Source: Nothopassalora personata
Taxonomy: Eukaryota; Ascomycota; Dothideomycetes; Mycosphaerellales; Mycosphaerellaceae
Assembly (NCBI GenBank): GCA_033816765.1
Contig: CM066292.1
Location: 4,898,001 to 4,962,000, forward strand
Length of the DNA: 64,000 nt
Direction: 5' to 3'
Positions 12,501 through 24,437 of this stretch are shown here, piece by piece. Made by a program: the position numbers and the translations under genes. The notes beneath the pieces are model-generated. The model had not been told where the DNA came from. It saw only the letters and a program-made list of their open reading frames with translations, and searched no databases. The number at the start of each line of letters is the position of its first letter. Positions within the stretch are counted from its first letter, which is position 1.

Positions 12501-13212
12501 ACAACAACCGAGCCCCGAATGAAGAGCGGTGGAGATGGCATCCGCAAGTCGCTGTAGCAGCAAGCGATGTTTGTGGTGATAGCTGACCAGGTGAATAGCG
12601 ATCCTTACGCGAAACTCTGCAAAGAACACGTCGTCAGCATTGCGTAATGGCCGGGCCTCGAGACTCCCGTGAGCTCAACATCAGGTCCTAGTAACATCTT
12701 GTGCCTCTTCCACTGTGCCTTCGAGCCGCACCTCTTCTCCTTATGGCCTGGTCAAGGACTACCGACTGGAGATGTATCGATGGGACATACGCAGAACATG
12801 GACCTGATCGTGATGCCAGATAAAAAGTCCGGGCAATGCTGGCTGCAGACTACCGTGGCAATGGACTTTGCAGTGCTGACAACTGCAATTCGCGAAAAGT
12901 TCTTGGCATTCCGGCGTTCAGGCATGAAGATGAGAAGCCTCGATTGGGTGCGTGCGTGCTATAGGGTTTTGGTGGGACGGATTGGTGTACCAGGTATCGT
13001 CTTTCAAAAGAAGCCTTCGTGGCTGAGGCGTACGCTGGAGTCGATGGCTAGATAGATAGAGCTGAAGGTAGTGAGACTGACCTACCTCGAGCAGTTCGTG
13101 TGCAAGCAGTCCGCTGAGTGGCCTGTGAGTCGCTCAGCCGTACCTCAGCAGCATGGGTGCTCATGGCCTCGCTTCAAAAGAATCTGTTTGTACTGTGTCC
13201 ATACTGCTCTTT
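9571..13212. other. 3.6-kb stretch without a supported gene
   Basis: Normal base composition (CpA and TpG present), so not RIP-mutated. The open frames here are short, overlap on both strands and show no recognisable domain, no conserved splice-joined exons and no consistent coding frame. Two segments, about 11650-11850 and 12350-12470, look weakly alike (CTGCCAACATCAA against CTTCCAACATCAA, each followed by a GGTGATTTG or GGCGATTTG block), which could be the relic of a decayed duplicated gene. I cannot identify it. Confidence 0.4.
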
Positions 13213-13878
13213 CTATATGAAGGCAAGTGCCAATGCAGACACGACCGACGCTCCCACAACGAACCAACCGCTCTGTGCAACCTTCTTGTTCGTGATCATC
13301 GATGCCGTGTCCCAGACCAAGTGACGGATACCGTTGAAGCTATAACGTGTCAGTGCTGCCCACTTTCTCAGCCACACGGCAATGTTCTTACCTATGGAAA
13401 GTGAAAGGCAGCGCAACTGCCACCTTGGCCAAGACCTGCAGCACAACTGGCCACGCCGCAAAGCTCGCTGCCAGGACCTGTGTCTCCACGTGCCATCCCA
13501 GATATGGTGCCACAAGATATAGTGCTCCGTAGGCGTAGAAAAGACCGCTCACGGTGATGCCAGTGATGCGGTTGAGGGCGGAGAGGTACCATGTGATCTG
13601 TGGCTTGTAAATGGCGAGATGGGGCGCGACGGGTCGGTTCAGGCGCTGCTTGGCGAGAATGTCGTCTCGTGCCTGCTTCTCGGGAATGGATGCAACGGCG
13701 ACGAGTCTGCGCTGGGGAGTGTTGAAGGCGCCCAAGGCGATTGCAGCTGGTGCCGCGAATCGATAGACATTGGGCTGGGCGGCCACTGTGAGGGCGTTAG
13801 AAAAGCCATATGGCTGTGCGGTGGTAGGGTATACGTACACCGCCGCAGCGATTGCTGGGCTACTCTCTGTGGCAGCAT
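13213..13878 (-). CDS. SDHC: succinate dehydrogenase cytochrome b560 subunit (SDHC), mitochondrial
   Basis: Membrane-anchor subunit of respiratory complex II, which carries electrons from succinate to ubiquinone in the inner mitochondrial membrane. I read three exons: 13878-13839, 13785-13392 and 13339-13213, giving 186 residues. The first exon is only 40 nt (starts MLPQRVAQQSLRR). Its intron (13838-13786) has GTACGT, CTAAC and CACAG; the second (13391-13340) has GTAAGA, CTGAC and TATAG. The mature part has RPVAPHLAIYKPQITWYLSA, NRITG, then three hydrophobic segments, and FHSFNGIRHLVWDT, which holds the haem-ligand His and forms only after splicing. The N-terminus is a plausible mitochondrial presequence. 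SDHC is one of the subunits forming the binding pocket of SDHI fungicides. The gene is transcribed divergently from the transcription factor at 15767. Confidence 0.95.
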
Positions 13879-15766
13879 CGTGCGTGTTATCGTGTTACGG
13901 CAGGCAGGAAACCGAACGAGGTCGATGATGAGGAGTGTCATTCAAGATGATCCGGCTCGCATTGGCTGCTCGTTATTGCCGAGAGCCGAGCCGGAGGGCA
14001 CGTGCCATACGACGTACCGGTATACAAATTTCTCGCGCGAATCCCGTCGTCACTCTTCTCACACCAGGAATCTCAACCACCGTCTGGATCTCCCAGCTGA
14101 AGGCGCGGCGTGCACTCAAGACACGGCGTTATGCTCTGTCATCGAGTGCGTTATGATTTCGAGACCGACTGGCCGTAGTTAATCGCTTTGTGAGGCCAAT
14201 TTCTTGCCTACACAGAGTTTCATATCAGGCCTACACTGTCTGTTCTGCCCGCAGATGATACCGTGTCGTCGCGCTATGAGAAACACCTCAACGGTGCACG
14301 AGCGTCGTTCGTAACGAGAGCCCATGTTTCGCAGCTGTCACCGAGAGAAGGTCAGGGTCAGGGTTGTGTGTTAAAGCACCTGCCAATGTCGACCAAGTCC
14401 TCCACAGGTCTGGGGAACACGGTCAGTGCCATGGCAGCTGCCTTCGCCATAGCCATCGTACAACATGACCGCCTTGCTGAATCAGGCATTGGTGCGCAAT
14501 TGTGGCAGTGAGTGCAATGGAATCACGAGAATAGACTGCTGTCACCGCTGCTCTCTTAGAGCAACCTCGATATAGAGGCATCGTCCTTCCGCCAGCTTTG
14601 CTACGAGGTGCAGTGGGACTAGGTCCTACGCTGGATTCTTCTGGTCAGTGACGGTCTTCGCAGAACAATCCCTGCGACATGCTGTTACCTGCAAGCAGCC
14701 TCACTCCACATCGGCACACCTGACCGCAGCACACCTTGACCCAGCCACATACCGGATGCCCCACGAGATCCAACACTTCACCACGACTGTACAGCAATTT
14801 TCAGAACACTGCTACCGCATTTGAACAAATGCAAGCTACCACATCCCTTTGTGGCTCGCGATTTCGTCCTACCCTTAAGGTTCAGCCTACTGTTGAGAAT
14901 ACGGCGGACCATATCATCGACAGAACACTCTAAAGTGCTTCGTGCCTATGGTCCGCCGTGGAACGCCACAAATATTGGCCGTTGGAGCTAGTGAGTAGGA
15001 TCAGCTGTTTTAACGAGCAATGAAGGGTTTCCTATCAAGTCTGGCGCTCCGCAAACCTCTGTGTCTGGACATGAGTCAAACTGCCCAGAGCTTTTCAGGG
15101 TTGTTGCCGCCGAAGCCGGTTTAAGTGGCGAACAGGATCCATATCGCTGGACCTATGCCTATCATTTTCGAAACAATAGCCTATAGCAGCTGAACTTCCA
15201 AACAGTAGAAACACTCGAAGTGGCTTTACATTTTCCTATTCGAGTCTGACAGCTGCTTACAGGGCGAACGATAGAGTTCGAGGGCGAGTCGAGTCCGTGG
15301 ATCATGGTGGCGTACAAGATGTCTACCAGGACATCTTTGTCCCACGTGCAGTACTTTGCAGTGTAAACCTGAAACCACTGATGAGATAATAATTCGAAGC
15401 CAGCACAGAACCTACGATGCCCGGGTCACTTTTCAAACGGCACTATGATGACCCAGTCACTTTTCAAAGGGTTCGCTCTCAAGCCAACATGAGGAGTCTG
15501 CTGAGGACGCTGCCTTGATTTGTGACCTATTTTGAGCGCTACGCCGCATCTGAACGACCCGCGGAGCACGTTCCTCGCGGTCAATGCGAAGATCTGGTGG
15601 ACTGTAGTTCAAATAGTGAAGTGAGAACGGTGCACTTTTGGCCTCCCGCTGACGACCCTACTTCTGGCACCCTTTTTGTGAACCGGCTTTGTGGGCACCG
15701 GGCGATGCTGCAGAATCCGGACATACTGGGCCAGCTGTTCGGTAGCTTGAATTCTGCCTTTGGATA
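13879..15766. other. 1.9-kb divergent intergenic region
   Basis: Separates SDHC (-) from the transcription factor gene (+), so it should hold both promoters. Open frames here are short and show no domain. No Zn2Cys6 cysteine pattern was found in front of the regulator. A frame at 15522-15767 ends in TAATG, overlapping the regulator's start codon, but has no recognisable content. Confidence 0.5.
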
Positions 15767-17635
15767 ATGGAGAAAGCACGATACGACAGCGCGGCCAAGA
15801 CGGCGGATATTGCCATGATCAATCTCCTCGAAGCGCAAATCAGCGAACTCGCTGAAAGACTCTCGAAAGTGGAAGGCCATGTTAGCCTTGCGAGGAGCGT
15901 TTCGACGACGGAGTCGGAAGTCAGCAGACAGAGCACCAACTCTTCGGTACGCAAGCAAAGTTCAAGCGGCAGTGAGGTAGATCTCTCTGAGATGGCTTCC
16001 TCTCCTGTCTCATTAAGACCTACGTCAGATCGCAGCCTCTCGCTGCCCTTCGCTCTGAAGTTCAACACCCGCGGCGAGGATCACCAGCACTTGACTGCCG
16101 AACGCATAACGGCAATGTGGGATATCTTCACTCGCAACATCGATCCACTGTTGAAGATTGTTCATCTCGCATCAATCCAGCCTCTCTTCGATTCCAAAAA
16201 TTCGGAGGCCAGATCGATCCCAGCAGATGCTCGAGCTCTAAAATTTGCAATCTGTTTCGCCGCTGCAGCAAGTCAAGACCCGCCGGACAGCAAAGTCTTT
16301 TCGTCTCCAGTCTTCGGGTCTCTGTCCAAGACCTACGCCCACCACTTCGAGTCCTCAATGTCGAAAGCGCAATTCATGACGAGCCCAACGATCACCTCCG
16401 TGCAGGCTTTGACCATCTACCTTACATGCGGTGCTAAGTTCCTTGATAGCACGTATGTATGGTCCCTCATAGCCATCCTGGTTAGACTTGCTATGAAGCT
16501 GAAGCTGCACCGTGACCCGGACTCTCAACCAGGTCTTGCGTACAAAGATGCCGAGTATCGGCGGCGCTTATGGTGGCACATATGCTCCCTCGATGCCTCC
16601 ACCGCGGAAGCCAACGACACAGACCCATTAATTTATGAAAGACAATGCAGCACGCGCTTTCCAGCAGCGGCGCAAGACAGCACGATCAACCAGACCGTCC
16701 CGAGAGGCTCTCCGGAAACACTCTTTGCCACCCATTCGCCAGACATGTTCTATTGTTTAATCCGATTCGAGATCACATACTACATCCGTACCGTCCTCTT
16801 CTCAGACACTTTCAACGAAGAGAACGGCTTCCCCGTCTTACCAGCAGACGGCAAGTTGTCCATTATCGACTCGCTGGAAAAGACTCTCGAAGATAAATAT
16901 TACCGCCGCTGCAATTGCAAAGCTCCTACTTGCAAGATGGCCATCACATCCAGCAAAATCATCGTAGCAAAGTTGAAGCTCAAGATCCGACAAGCCAGCA
17001 CCGCGGGCCAGAAATACTTCACAAGCGCTGGCGCAGAACAGACTATCACAGCTTGTATAGAAATCCTGGAAGCAACGCAGACGCTGCGCACAGACCCTAC
17101 TCTCGGAACCTGGGCCTGGCTATGGCCCCGAGATACCGATATCGACGCCGTCGCAACCTGCCTCCACACTCTGCATCAAGCACGTACGCGGCCTGCCATT
17201 ACGCAGAAAGCCTGGACGGCGATTGACGCGTTCTTCACCAATACCAAATCCGACTCCGACCTTGTCCGTAACATCCAGTACTCACGCTTGATCGCTCTGC
17301 GGAATAAAGTGCAGAAAGGCAAGGCTAGTACTGTCAGTTCGCTCGGGAAGCAGAGGAGGGCTAGTATGAGCATCGAAACCAGCGGAAAGGAAGTTCTGAG
17401 AAGTTTCAGTTCACCCACTGCCGGGAGCGTGGACGATGGGGGCACGATGTCGGCGCCGACGAGCGCCAGCGCCAAGCATATGACTTTTGATTCGATTTCG
17501 AGTAAGAGTAGTGGTATATCTGGAACCTCTGGTACCTCCGGTTCTATGGCGGCTGTGAGCCCGAGGGACAGCTCAGCGTGGCCGCTGCCAGGTGGCGGGA
17601 AGAGGGGAAGTATGGTGTTGGATTTCATGATCTGA
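15767..17635 (+). CDS. fungal-specific transcription factor domain protein lacking a Zn2Cys6 cluster
   Basis: Uninterrupted 622-residue frame. Residues about 18-45 form a short heptad coiled coil (LLEAQISELAERLSKVE), as usually follows the zinc cluster in Gal4-type regulators. Residues about 100-400 are the fungal-specific transcription factor domain: ALKFAICFAAAAS, a SVQALTIYLTCGA helix, and the signature RRRLWWHICSLD near residue 267. The C-terminus is Ser/Thr/Gly-rich (residues about 520-610) and ends SMVLDFMI. No CxxC zinc-cluster exon is visible upstream, so the protein starts where the linker would normally begin. It may be a regulator without its own DNA-binding domain, or the 5' exon may have been lost. 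The target is unknown. Whether a short upstream exon exists is the main doubt. Confidence 0.85.
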   Translation: MEKARYDSAAKTADIAMINLLEAQISELAERLSKVEGHVSLARSVSTTESEVSRQSTNSSVRKQSSSGSEVDLSEMASSPVSLRPTSDRSLSLPFALKFNTRGEDHQHLTAERITAMWDIFTRNIDPLLKIVHLASIQPLFDSKNSEARSIPADARALKFAICFAAAASQDPPDSKVFSSPVFGSLSKTYAHHFESSMSKAQFMTSPTITSVQALTIYLTCGAKFLDSTYVWSLIAILVRLAMKLKLHRDPDSQPGLAYKDAEYRRRLWWHICSLDASTAEANDTDPLIYERQCSTRFPAAAQDSTINQTVPRGSPETLFATHSPDMFYCLIRFEITYYIRTVLFSDTFNEENGFPVLPADGKLSIIDSLEKTLEDKYYRRCNCKAPTCKMAITSSKIIVAKLKLKIRQASTAGQKYFTSAGAEQTITACIEILEATQTLRTDPTLGTWAWLWPRDTDIDAVATCLHTLHQARTRPAITQKAWTAIDAFFTNTKSDSDLVRNIQYSRLIALRNKVQKGKASTVSSLGKQRRASMSIETSGKEVLRSFSSPTAGSVDDGGTMSAPTSASAKHMTFDSISSKSSGISGTSGTSGSMAAVSPRDSSAWPLPGGGKRGSMVLDFMI

Positions 17636-18524
17636 CGTGCTAAGGGGGAGAGTTGGAGTGTACGCTCAGGTACGACGCTGAAGAAGGTCGTACGTGTACA
17701 TTGCTGTACTGTATCTGGCATCATAGTGCAGAGTAAGTAGTCAAGACATAGTGTAGTGTAATATGTACCCATACGTCAAGTCCTCCACTGTATCAAATGT
17801 CTCTAGCTCTTCCATGGATTCATCTTCGGGCCATCGCAAGACTGACGAAGCCAGGCGATCCTTCGCCAACGACGAGAGGAATTGGATGCTTGCATTCGTG
17901 GCTCAGTACTATGAGTTCCGATGGAGACATGGCGAGAGAAGACCGCAGAGCTCGAATATTGATTGCAACACTAAGTCGAAGTGAGCAGGAGCGATGCAAT
18001 CGTGATTAGTCAGCATCGTCCAGGTATCGTAACGTCTTTTCTCCCGTGTTTATCCACGATACCATCAAGAAAGACATGTAATGTAGACTCGTCTCGAGGA
18101 CCACGAAGCATCAATCAGTGACAAGGCCAGCCGTGCTTGGTATACATGCAGTGACATGCCGACACATCCATGAAGCCCTTTCTTACAAGCTCTCATTATG
18201 GCAGCGATCTACTGGCGTGCGAGCACACCATACGCTAAGGCGCTCAAGCAGCTACAAGAAGAGCCAATGACGACTTGGCTTTTCTCAGATGATCCTCTTC
18301 TTGCATCTCAGGAACACTTCCTTCTGTCACGGTGGGTAAATTCATCGCAGGCGATGCCCAGGTCTTGCACAAATTTCCGGTAAAACTGTGCTCAACATGC
18401 GAGATTTGCATGGCAGTCGCGTGGCTCTGAAATGGTGGTGTCGGATTTGAAGTTTTCAATGTTTCCTATCTTGTCTTCTTGCGACTTCATCTTGACTTCC
18501 CTTCTCCTCTAGCTTGCTATCAAC
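17636..18524. other. intergenic region, promoter side of the MFS gene
   Basis: No domain-bearing frame. The last 60 bases before the start at 18525 are pyrimidine-rich (CTTGACTTCCCTTCTCC), typical of a fungal promoter and 5' UTR. Confidence 0.5.
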
Positions 18525-20127
18525 ATGGCCTCGAAGGAGCTTGACCACAGCAATGAGAAGGACTTCGACATCGAGCCTCTACCTGGAACACCTCAGCTGG
18601 CGTCACAGGCGGCTTCAGCGCTAGACGATAACTATGAATTGTACAAGCAGCATGCTGGCGAAGAGATCGATCCGGCAGAAGCCAAGAAGGTTGTAAGGAA
18701 GATAGACGTGCGGATAATACCGGTGCTTTTCCTACTGTATCTGCTGCAGTACCTTGACAAGAATGGTATCAACTATGCCAGTGTCTACGGTCTGGCTGAG
18801 GGCACTGGGCTGCATGGACAGGACTACAGTTGGCTGGGATCTATCTTCTACTTTGGCTGTGAGTTGCGCAGACGAGGACCGTCACTTTAACACAAGCACT
18901 AACATTCTCGCAGACATGGCTGGACAGTTCCCTGCCTCATACCTCATGCAGAAGCTACCCATTGGCAAGTTCCTGGCTGCCGCAACAATCTGCTGGGGAG
19001 TCATTTTGATCACCACGCCCGGTTGCTACAACTTCGCTGGCATTGCGACAAATCGATTTCTGCTTGGATTCGTGGAGTCGACAGTGAACCCGGGCTTCGT
19101 CCTGATCATGAGCATGTGGTACACGAATCGAGAGCAGCCGGTGCGTCTGGAGTCCTACTACTGCACGAATGGTATCGCGACAATGTTCGGAGGTCTCATT
19201 GGATATGCTATTGGACACATCAACTCTGGCCTACCGCGCTGGATGTACGTCTTCATAATCTTTGGATCATGCAGTATCGCAGGCGGTATCTACGCTCTCA
19301 TTATGCTACCCGACCTACCGAAGACGGCGAAGTTCTTGAATGAGAAAGAACGCTACGTTGCGATTGAGCGCGTGGCCAAAAACAGGCAGGGTGTGAAGAA
19401 CAGCAGCTTCTCCAAACACCAAGCTATTCAGACCCTCTACGATCCGAAGACCTGGATCCTCTTCATCATGGCTATTGGTGCTCAGATTCCCAACTCTGCA
19501 TTGACGAGCTTCACATCCTTGATCATCAGAACCTTCGGCTTCGGGACACTAGGTACGCAGTACCTCCAAATCCCCGGCGGAGCGGTTCAGTTCTTGTCAC
19601 TCCTCGGGGGCGGCATAATATGCTCGAAGTTCCCCAACATTCGCTGCATCTCCATGATAGTCGCCAACCTCATCTGCATACTCGGATCTGGCCTGCTCGT
19701 AGGTCTCCCAGACAGCAACAAATGGGGTCGTCTCGTTGCTATCTGGCTCTGCTACTTTCAAGGACTTGGGTTCTCGATGTCGTTGACGATCGTCAGCTCC
19801 AACGTGGCAGGTTATACGAAGAAGCAGCTCACAGGAGCCATCTTATTCACCGGCTATTGCGTCGGCAACATCATCGGGCCGCAGACCTTTAAGAGCAGCG
19901 AAGCACCAGGGTATACATCGGCATACATTGCCATGTTAGTGGGATACTGTGTTAAGCTCACTGCAGTCTGCGTGCTGTATTTTTACATGTGGAGCGTCAA
20001 TAAGAAGCGGGATCGAAAGGCGGCGAATCAGGGCATGTTGAGTGAGGAGGAAGAGAAAGCTGCGATTGAGAACGGCATGCATGATATGACTGAGCTTGAT
20101 AATAAGGGCTTTAGATACGTGCTTTGA
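18525..20127 (+). CDS. MFS anion:cation symporter, Dal5/allantoate permease family
   Basis: Two exons, 18525-18858 and 18914-20127, joined across a 55-bp intron (GTGAGT...TCGCAG), give 515 residues. After a 60-residue acidic cytosolic tail comes the family signature KIDVRIIPVLFLLYLLQYLD in the first membrane helix, then about twelve hydrophobic segments. The splice restores FYFGYMAGQFPASYLMQ in the second helix, which fixes the intron. TNRFLLGFVEST (helix 4) and the long cytosolic loop between helices 6 and 7 (residues about 240-280) are also typical. Dal5-type permeases import small organic anions such as allantoate, vitamins or carboxylates at the plasma membrane; the substrate cannot be told from the sequence. 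The tail is charged (about 485-515). No gene cluster context suggests a pathway. Confidence 0.93.
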
Positions 20128-21004
20128 TACCAGCGCTCATTACAATTTTCGGCCAGGCTCCCATTCCGAGCGCACAACTCGCTCAAAAGACCAGCAAGTT
20201 CCGGCGAGACGCAATCCCTCCACCACTTTGGAAGGGCGGTCTGGTAAGCGGCGTAGCCTTACGTTGAGCGCATTGGGGAGGATCATTTCAAAGCCGGAGT
20301 AGTAGACTTGTGTGCAGGGATGTGGAGACTGACGCGGGGAGTAGAGGGTTGCAAGGATGTTTTGGGAGTGAGCGAGTTGGTCGCCGCCGCAGGGGAAGGA
20401 GGTGGGGATTGCGAGGTCCTTGATTAGAGTGGGCGAGTCCATGGCGGCTCGCGGATATGTAGGATGATTAGGCTTAAAGGCTCTAGGTGTGAAATGTTGT
20501 GATTGAGGAAGGAGAGGCCTGAGGATCTGCTCTTGGCCATCTATGTTCGAGCACGACGCGTACCTACTCCATGCTGAGATGTGCTGATTCAGCTGTTTCT
20601 CAACTATCTAGGCTTCGTGCTATCCTCTTTGACGGTAGGGGCCGGTGATGGCTTGTTACGGCTGTGGAAGCTGGATAACCATTCGCCGAGCTGAAGAAGA
20701 AGGGCCATTACCTGCAGCGGAAGCAATGGTAGAAGTAGCCGGTTGATGAAGCACGCTTCCTAATAGCATTGATATGATGCCGTGGCGTAGCAGGAGATGG
20801 TAAATGTGACGGCCGAGAGAAAAGTCGATTGATGTTGTGGGCAGATGCAGGCAATCGATTAGGCACGGCACCTAGCCGGGAAGACGAATCAAGCTTCTCG
20901 CTTAATCTCAGCCCATCTGCAGGGATGTTGTGTTGTTTCGGAGTCACTTGTTCTATTCTTTGGATCGCGGAAGTGGAACGTGATCTGTACACATTGCACC
21001 TTTG
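20128..21004. other. intergenic region between the MFS and CysRS genes
   Basis: No confident gene. A 100-codon frame on the minus strand (20140-20442) has no recognised domain and is probably chance. The stretch just before 21005 should hold the cysteinyl-tRNA synthetase promoter. No RIP signature. Confidence 0.5.
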
Positions 21005-23707
21005 ATGCTGCTGACTCCTGCCATCGCCAGATGTCTGAGCAACCCGCAGTCACCCTGCCGAGTCACCAGCGTCTTCGCAGCGACCACTAGTCCCACCCTT
21101 CGGGCATTCCTCGCAGAGCCATCATCACCTTCAGAGCATCGCGGGCGACGCACGATGGCGACGGCACAGCCTGAATGGCGCGCTCCTCCAGAACCATCCG
21201 AACGAGTACGAGCGCGCCTGCCCAGGCTAAGCGTGTACAACTCCCTAACGAGGAGCAAAACACCATTCGTACCGATCGATCCAGAGGGCAAAAAGGTGGG
21301 ATGGTATGCTTGCGGTCCGACTGTATACGATGATGCGGTATGTCTTGTTTGGAAGCCCGGATATGTTTGTTCGGCTTGGTGATCGTGGTCGATGTGTCAA
21401 GAAGAGACGAAAGCTTTGGACCTGGTGGACTGGACTAATAACTGATAGCACTTAGGTCATGCGCGAAACTATGTCTCTCAAGACATCATCCGCCGGATAA
21501 TGACAGATTATTTCAAGTTCAAGGTTGACTTTGTGATGAACATCACGGACGTGGATGACAAGATCATCAAGGCTGCAAGAGAGCAATACCTGCTGAGACA
21601 GTTTCTGGCTAAGCACAAGGAGGTCGATGAAGAGGTCAGACAGACAACGCTTGATGCGTTCAAGTCATACACCAAGAAGAACCTGCCTCTTCTGGATCAG
21701 GCAGTGACACCTGAGTCATACGTGCAGGCAGCACAGCAAGCCTACGGGCATGTCTTGGACGGCAAAAGCCTAGCCAATGATGGATCTGCACCTGGCGACA
21801 AAGAGGCGAAGGTCAAGATGCATTTGAACACGTCTAGCTCTGGCGCTCAGGCTCTACGTCTGTCAAGTCCGACACTCGAAGAGTTCGAAGTCAAGGCATC
21901 TGGTGTGTTGCTGCCTTATATTGATGGCCTGTACTCCACGACAGTCGGAGGCAAGGATCATGACATCTTCACAACGCTCACGAAGCGATACGAAAAGCGA
22001 TTTTTCGACGACATGGATGCTCTCAACGTTCGAAGACCGAATAAGCTCACCCGTGTGACAGAATATGGCCCTCAAATCGTCGACTTTGTCAAGCAGATCC
22101 AAGATAACGGCTTTGCCTACGATCATGAAGGCTCAGTCTACTACGACACCAGTGCTTGGCAGAAGTCCGGCGGCTTCTATGCTAAGTTGAAGCCGGAGAA
22201 CAAGAACGACGAGGAGCTTCAAGCGGAAGGCGAGGGCTCCCTTTCTACCAAGAAGACGGGCTTCAAGAAATCGGGTGCCGATTTTGCGCTGTGGAAGGCA
22301 TCAAGACCAGGTGAGCCAAGCTGGGAGTCGCCGTGGGGTGAAGGACGGCCTGGCTGGCATATAGAATGCAGTGCCATGGCGTCCGACATCCTGGGCAAGC
22401 AGTTCGACATACACTCTGGCGGCATTGACCTTGCATTCCCACATCACGACAACGAAATCGCACAATCAGAAGCATACTGGTCAAAATGCGGCAAGGACCA
22501 CACGCAATGGGTGAACTACTTCCTACACATGGGCCATCTCAGCATATCTGGAAGCAAGATGAGCAAGAGTCTCAAAAACTTCACCACCATCAAAGAAGCT
22601 CTTGGCAAAGGCGACTGGACTCCTCGGTCTTTGCGGATAGTGTATCTGCTCGGCGCATGGAAGGAGGGTCTTGAGATCACGCCAGATTTGGTCAAGGCTA
22701 GTGTCTCATGGGAAGAGAGGATTAACAACTTTTTCCTAAAGGTACGCGATCTCGAAGGCAATCCAACAAGTGCCTACTCGAGCGGCACGAACGGCACATC
22801 CAGTGAGCTCGATCAGCTCCTCACTACCTCGAAAACACGCTTCCACGACGCAATGTGCGATTCCTTTGACACCCCTGCTGCGATGCGAATTCTCACGGAG
22901 CTCATCACGGCATACAACTCAGCGGCCAAGGTACCCGACTCGACAGCCATCGCTATCGGCAAGTGGGTGACGGAAGTTGTCGTTGTCTTTGGCCTGGACG
23001 CGAATTACCGGGAGGGTCAGATGGGTTGGTCTGGTGTCGACATACCCGAGAAGGCAAAGGCTTTCATCTACCCACTGTCTGAGCTTCGAGATAAAGTCCG
23101 CGAGCAGTCGAAGGCAGGTGCTGTGGATCTGGTCTCACTAGGGCGATTGGTAAGTCAGCAGCTTTCCAGCAATGTCTTCGCACCACTAACGTTGCAGCAG
23201 GACGAGAAGGACTCTTCATATGGCGATGATCAGCCCTACATGAAGGCGTATGCCGACTTTCAGCGAAGAGTATTTGACCTTCACAGTAAGAATGCCCCAC
23301 CTAAGGACTACCTGGCGGCTTGCGACCACCTTCGCGACACGGTGTTGTGGGATCTAGACATTTACCTAGAAGATCGGGAGAACAAACACGCTTTGGTCCG
23401 ACCACTGTCGGCATCTCTACGGCAAGAGCGCAAGGACCGTGAAGCGATCGCAGCATCGAGAGCTGCAGCCAAGGAGAAGGCTAAGGCCGATGCTGAGGCA
23501 GCTGAGAAGGAGCGACTCGAGAAAGGCAAGCTTTCACATCTGGACATGTTCCGGACCAGCGAGTACAGTGAGTGGGACGAGGAAGGATTGCCACTGAAGG
23601 ACGCCGAAGGTAAAGAGGTGGCCAAGTCGAAGTCGAAGAAGCTCAAGAAGGACTGGGAGCGTCAGAAGAAGCTGCATGAGGCGTGGCAGATGAATCAGGC
23701 GAAGTAA
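21005..23707 (+). CDS. cysteinyl-tRNA synthetase, probably dual-localised
   Basis: Class I synthetase that charges tRNA-Cys. Exon 1 is 21005-21337 and exon 2 starts at 21449; the 111-bp intron (GTATGT...TGATAG) joins CGPTVYDDA to [10 protein letters not shown], rebuilding the zinc-binding Cys and the HIGH-type motif. ECSAM and [13 protein letters not shown] supply further zinc ligands, and [10 protein letters not shown] is the KMSKS loop. A second intron, 23150-23197, has GTAAGT, CACTAAC and TTGCAG and is a multiple of three without stops, so it is easily missed; removing it gives 847 residues instead of 863. The N-terminal 50 residues are rich in Arg, Ser and Thr with no early acidic residue, like a mitochondrial presequence. 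A second ATG in frame at 21155 (MATAQPEW) would give the cytosolic form. The Lys/Glu-rich tail (residues about 790-860) is a eukaryotic extension. Confidence 0.96.
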
Positions 23708-24437
23708 TGGTTATGCTGAGGGAAGGCCTCTGCCGTGGCATGGCATAGACTGTAGAGCCCATCGAAATAGTCATTGCCATTGTCACTGGAGGGACGACGA
23801 CTACATTATCGTCCACAGCCACGTCAGCTCGATATCATCGTACTTGTCAACATGGCAGCGAGATGATCTCCTACAGGTGATGTGAGTCACGGTCAGCTGG
23901 CCGGAAGGTGGCACGATCAGTGGTCTGCTTTGTGGCCCCGCTTTGACACGGTAAGGTGTGCCCTGACGATCAACCATTGACAGTGGATCCACAGACCTAG
24001 ATCGAGGCGAGGTGCGGGCCGGCGCTTCCGCTTGAGAAGGACCTAGCACGTAGTACATACGCCGCAGCGTGACTATCGTGACGAGCAGGAGATGCTTGAA
24101 TACTTGTGTAGCCGGTCCACCCTTCTGATGGGATTAGCCTACATCCTGTAGATGACACAGCCCAGGGCTCTGAAACAAAGCTCATCAATATCTAGTTGGA
24201 TGTACCCCGGATTAGAACTCCCTTCCCCGCAAAGCCCTTGAGCTTAACGGCATTCAGTCGCAAGTGCCCGACAGGTTGCGTTGTGGTCACGCGATTAATG
24301 GGTCACGGTACTGTACACGCAAGAGCTGTCAAAAGCTCTTCCATGCTCCTTCTTGGCTTCTCCTCTCTTTGTTTCCTCTCATCTCACCACGAGATAATCT
24401 CATTCCACCACAACTTCCATCAAACAATACCGGCAAG
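23708..24437. other. intergenic region, promoter side of the DJ-1/PfpI gene
   Basis: No domain-bearing frame. The final 100 bases before 24438 are CT-rich (CTTCTCCTCTCTTTG, CTCATCTCACC), a common fungal core promoter and leader composition that suggests active expression. Confidence 0.5.

Noticed and set aside
12669..13055. 128-codon plus frame before SDHC
   Set aside because: No domain, no splice partners, and overlapping frames on both strands in the same stretch.
15522..15767. 81-codon frame ending in TAATG at the regulator start
   Set aside because: No zinc-cluster cysteines or other motif; considered as a missing DNA-binding exon but does not fit.
20140..20442. 100-codon minus frame after the MFS gene
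   Set aside because: No recognisable motif; overlaps the likely 3' UTR; length is expected by chance.
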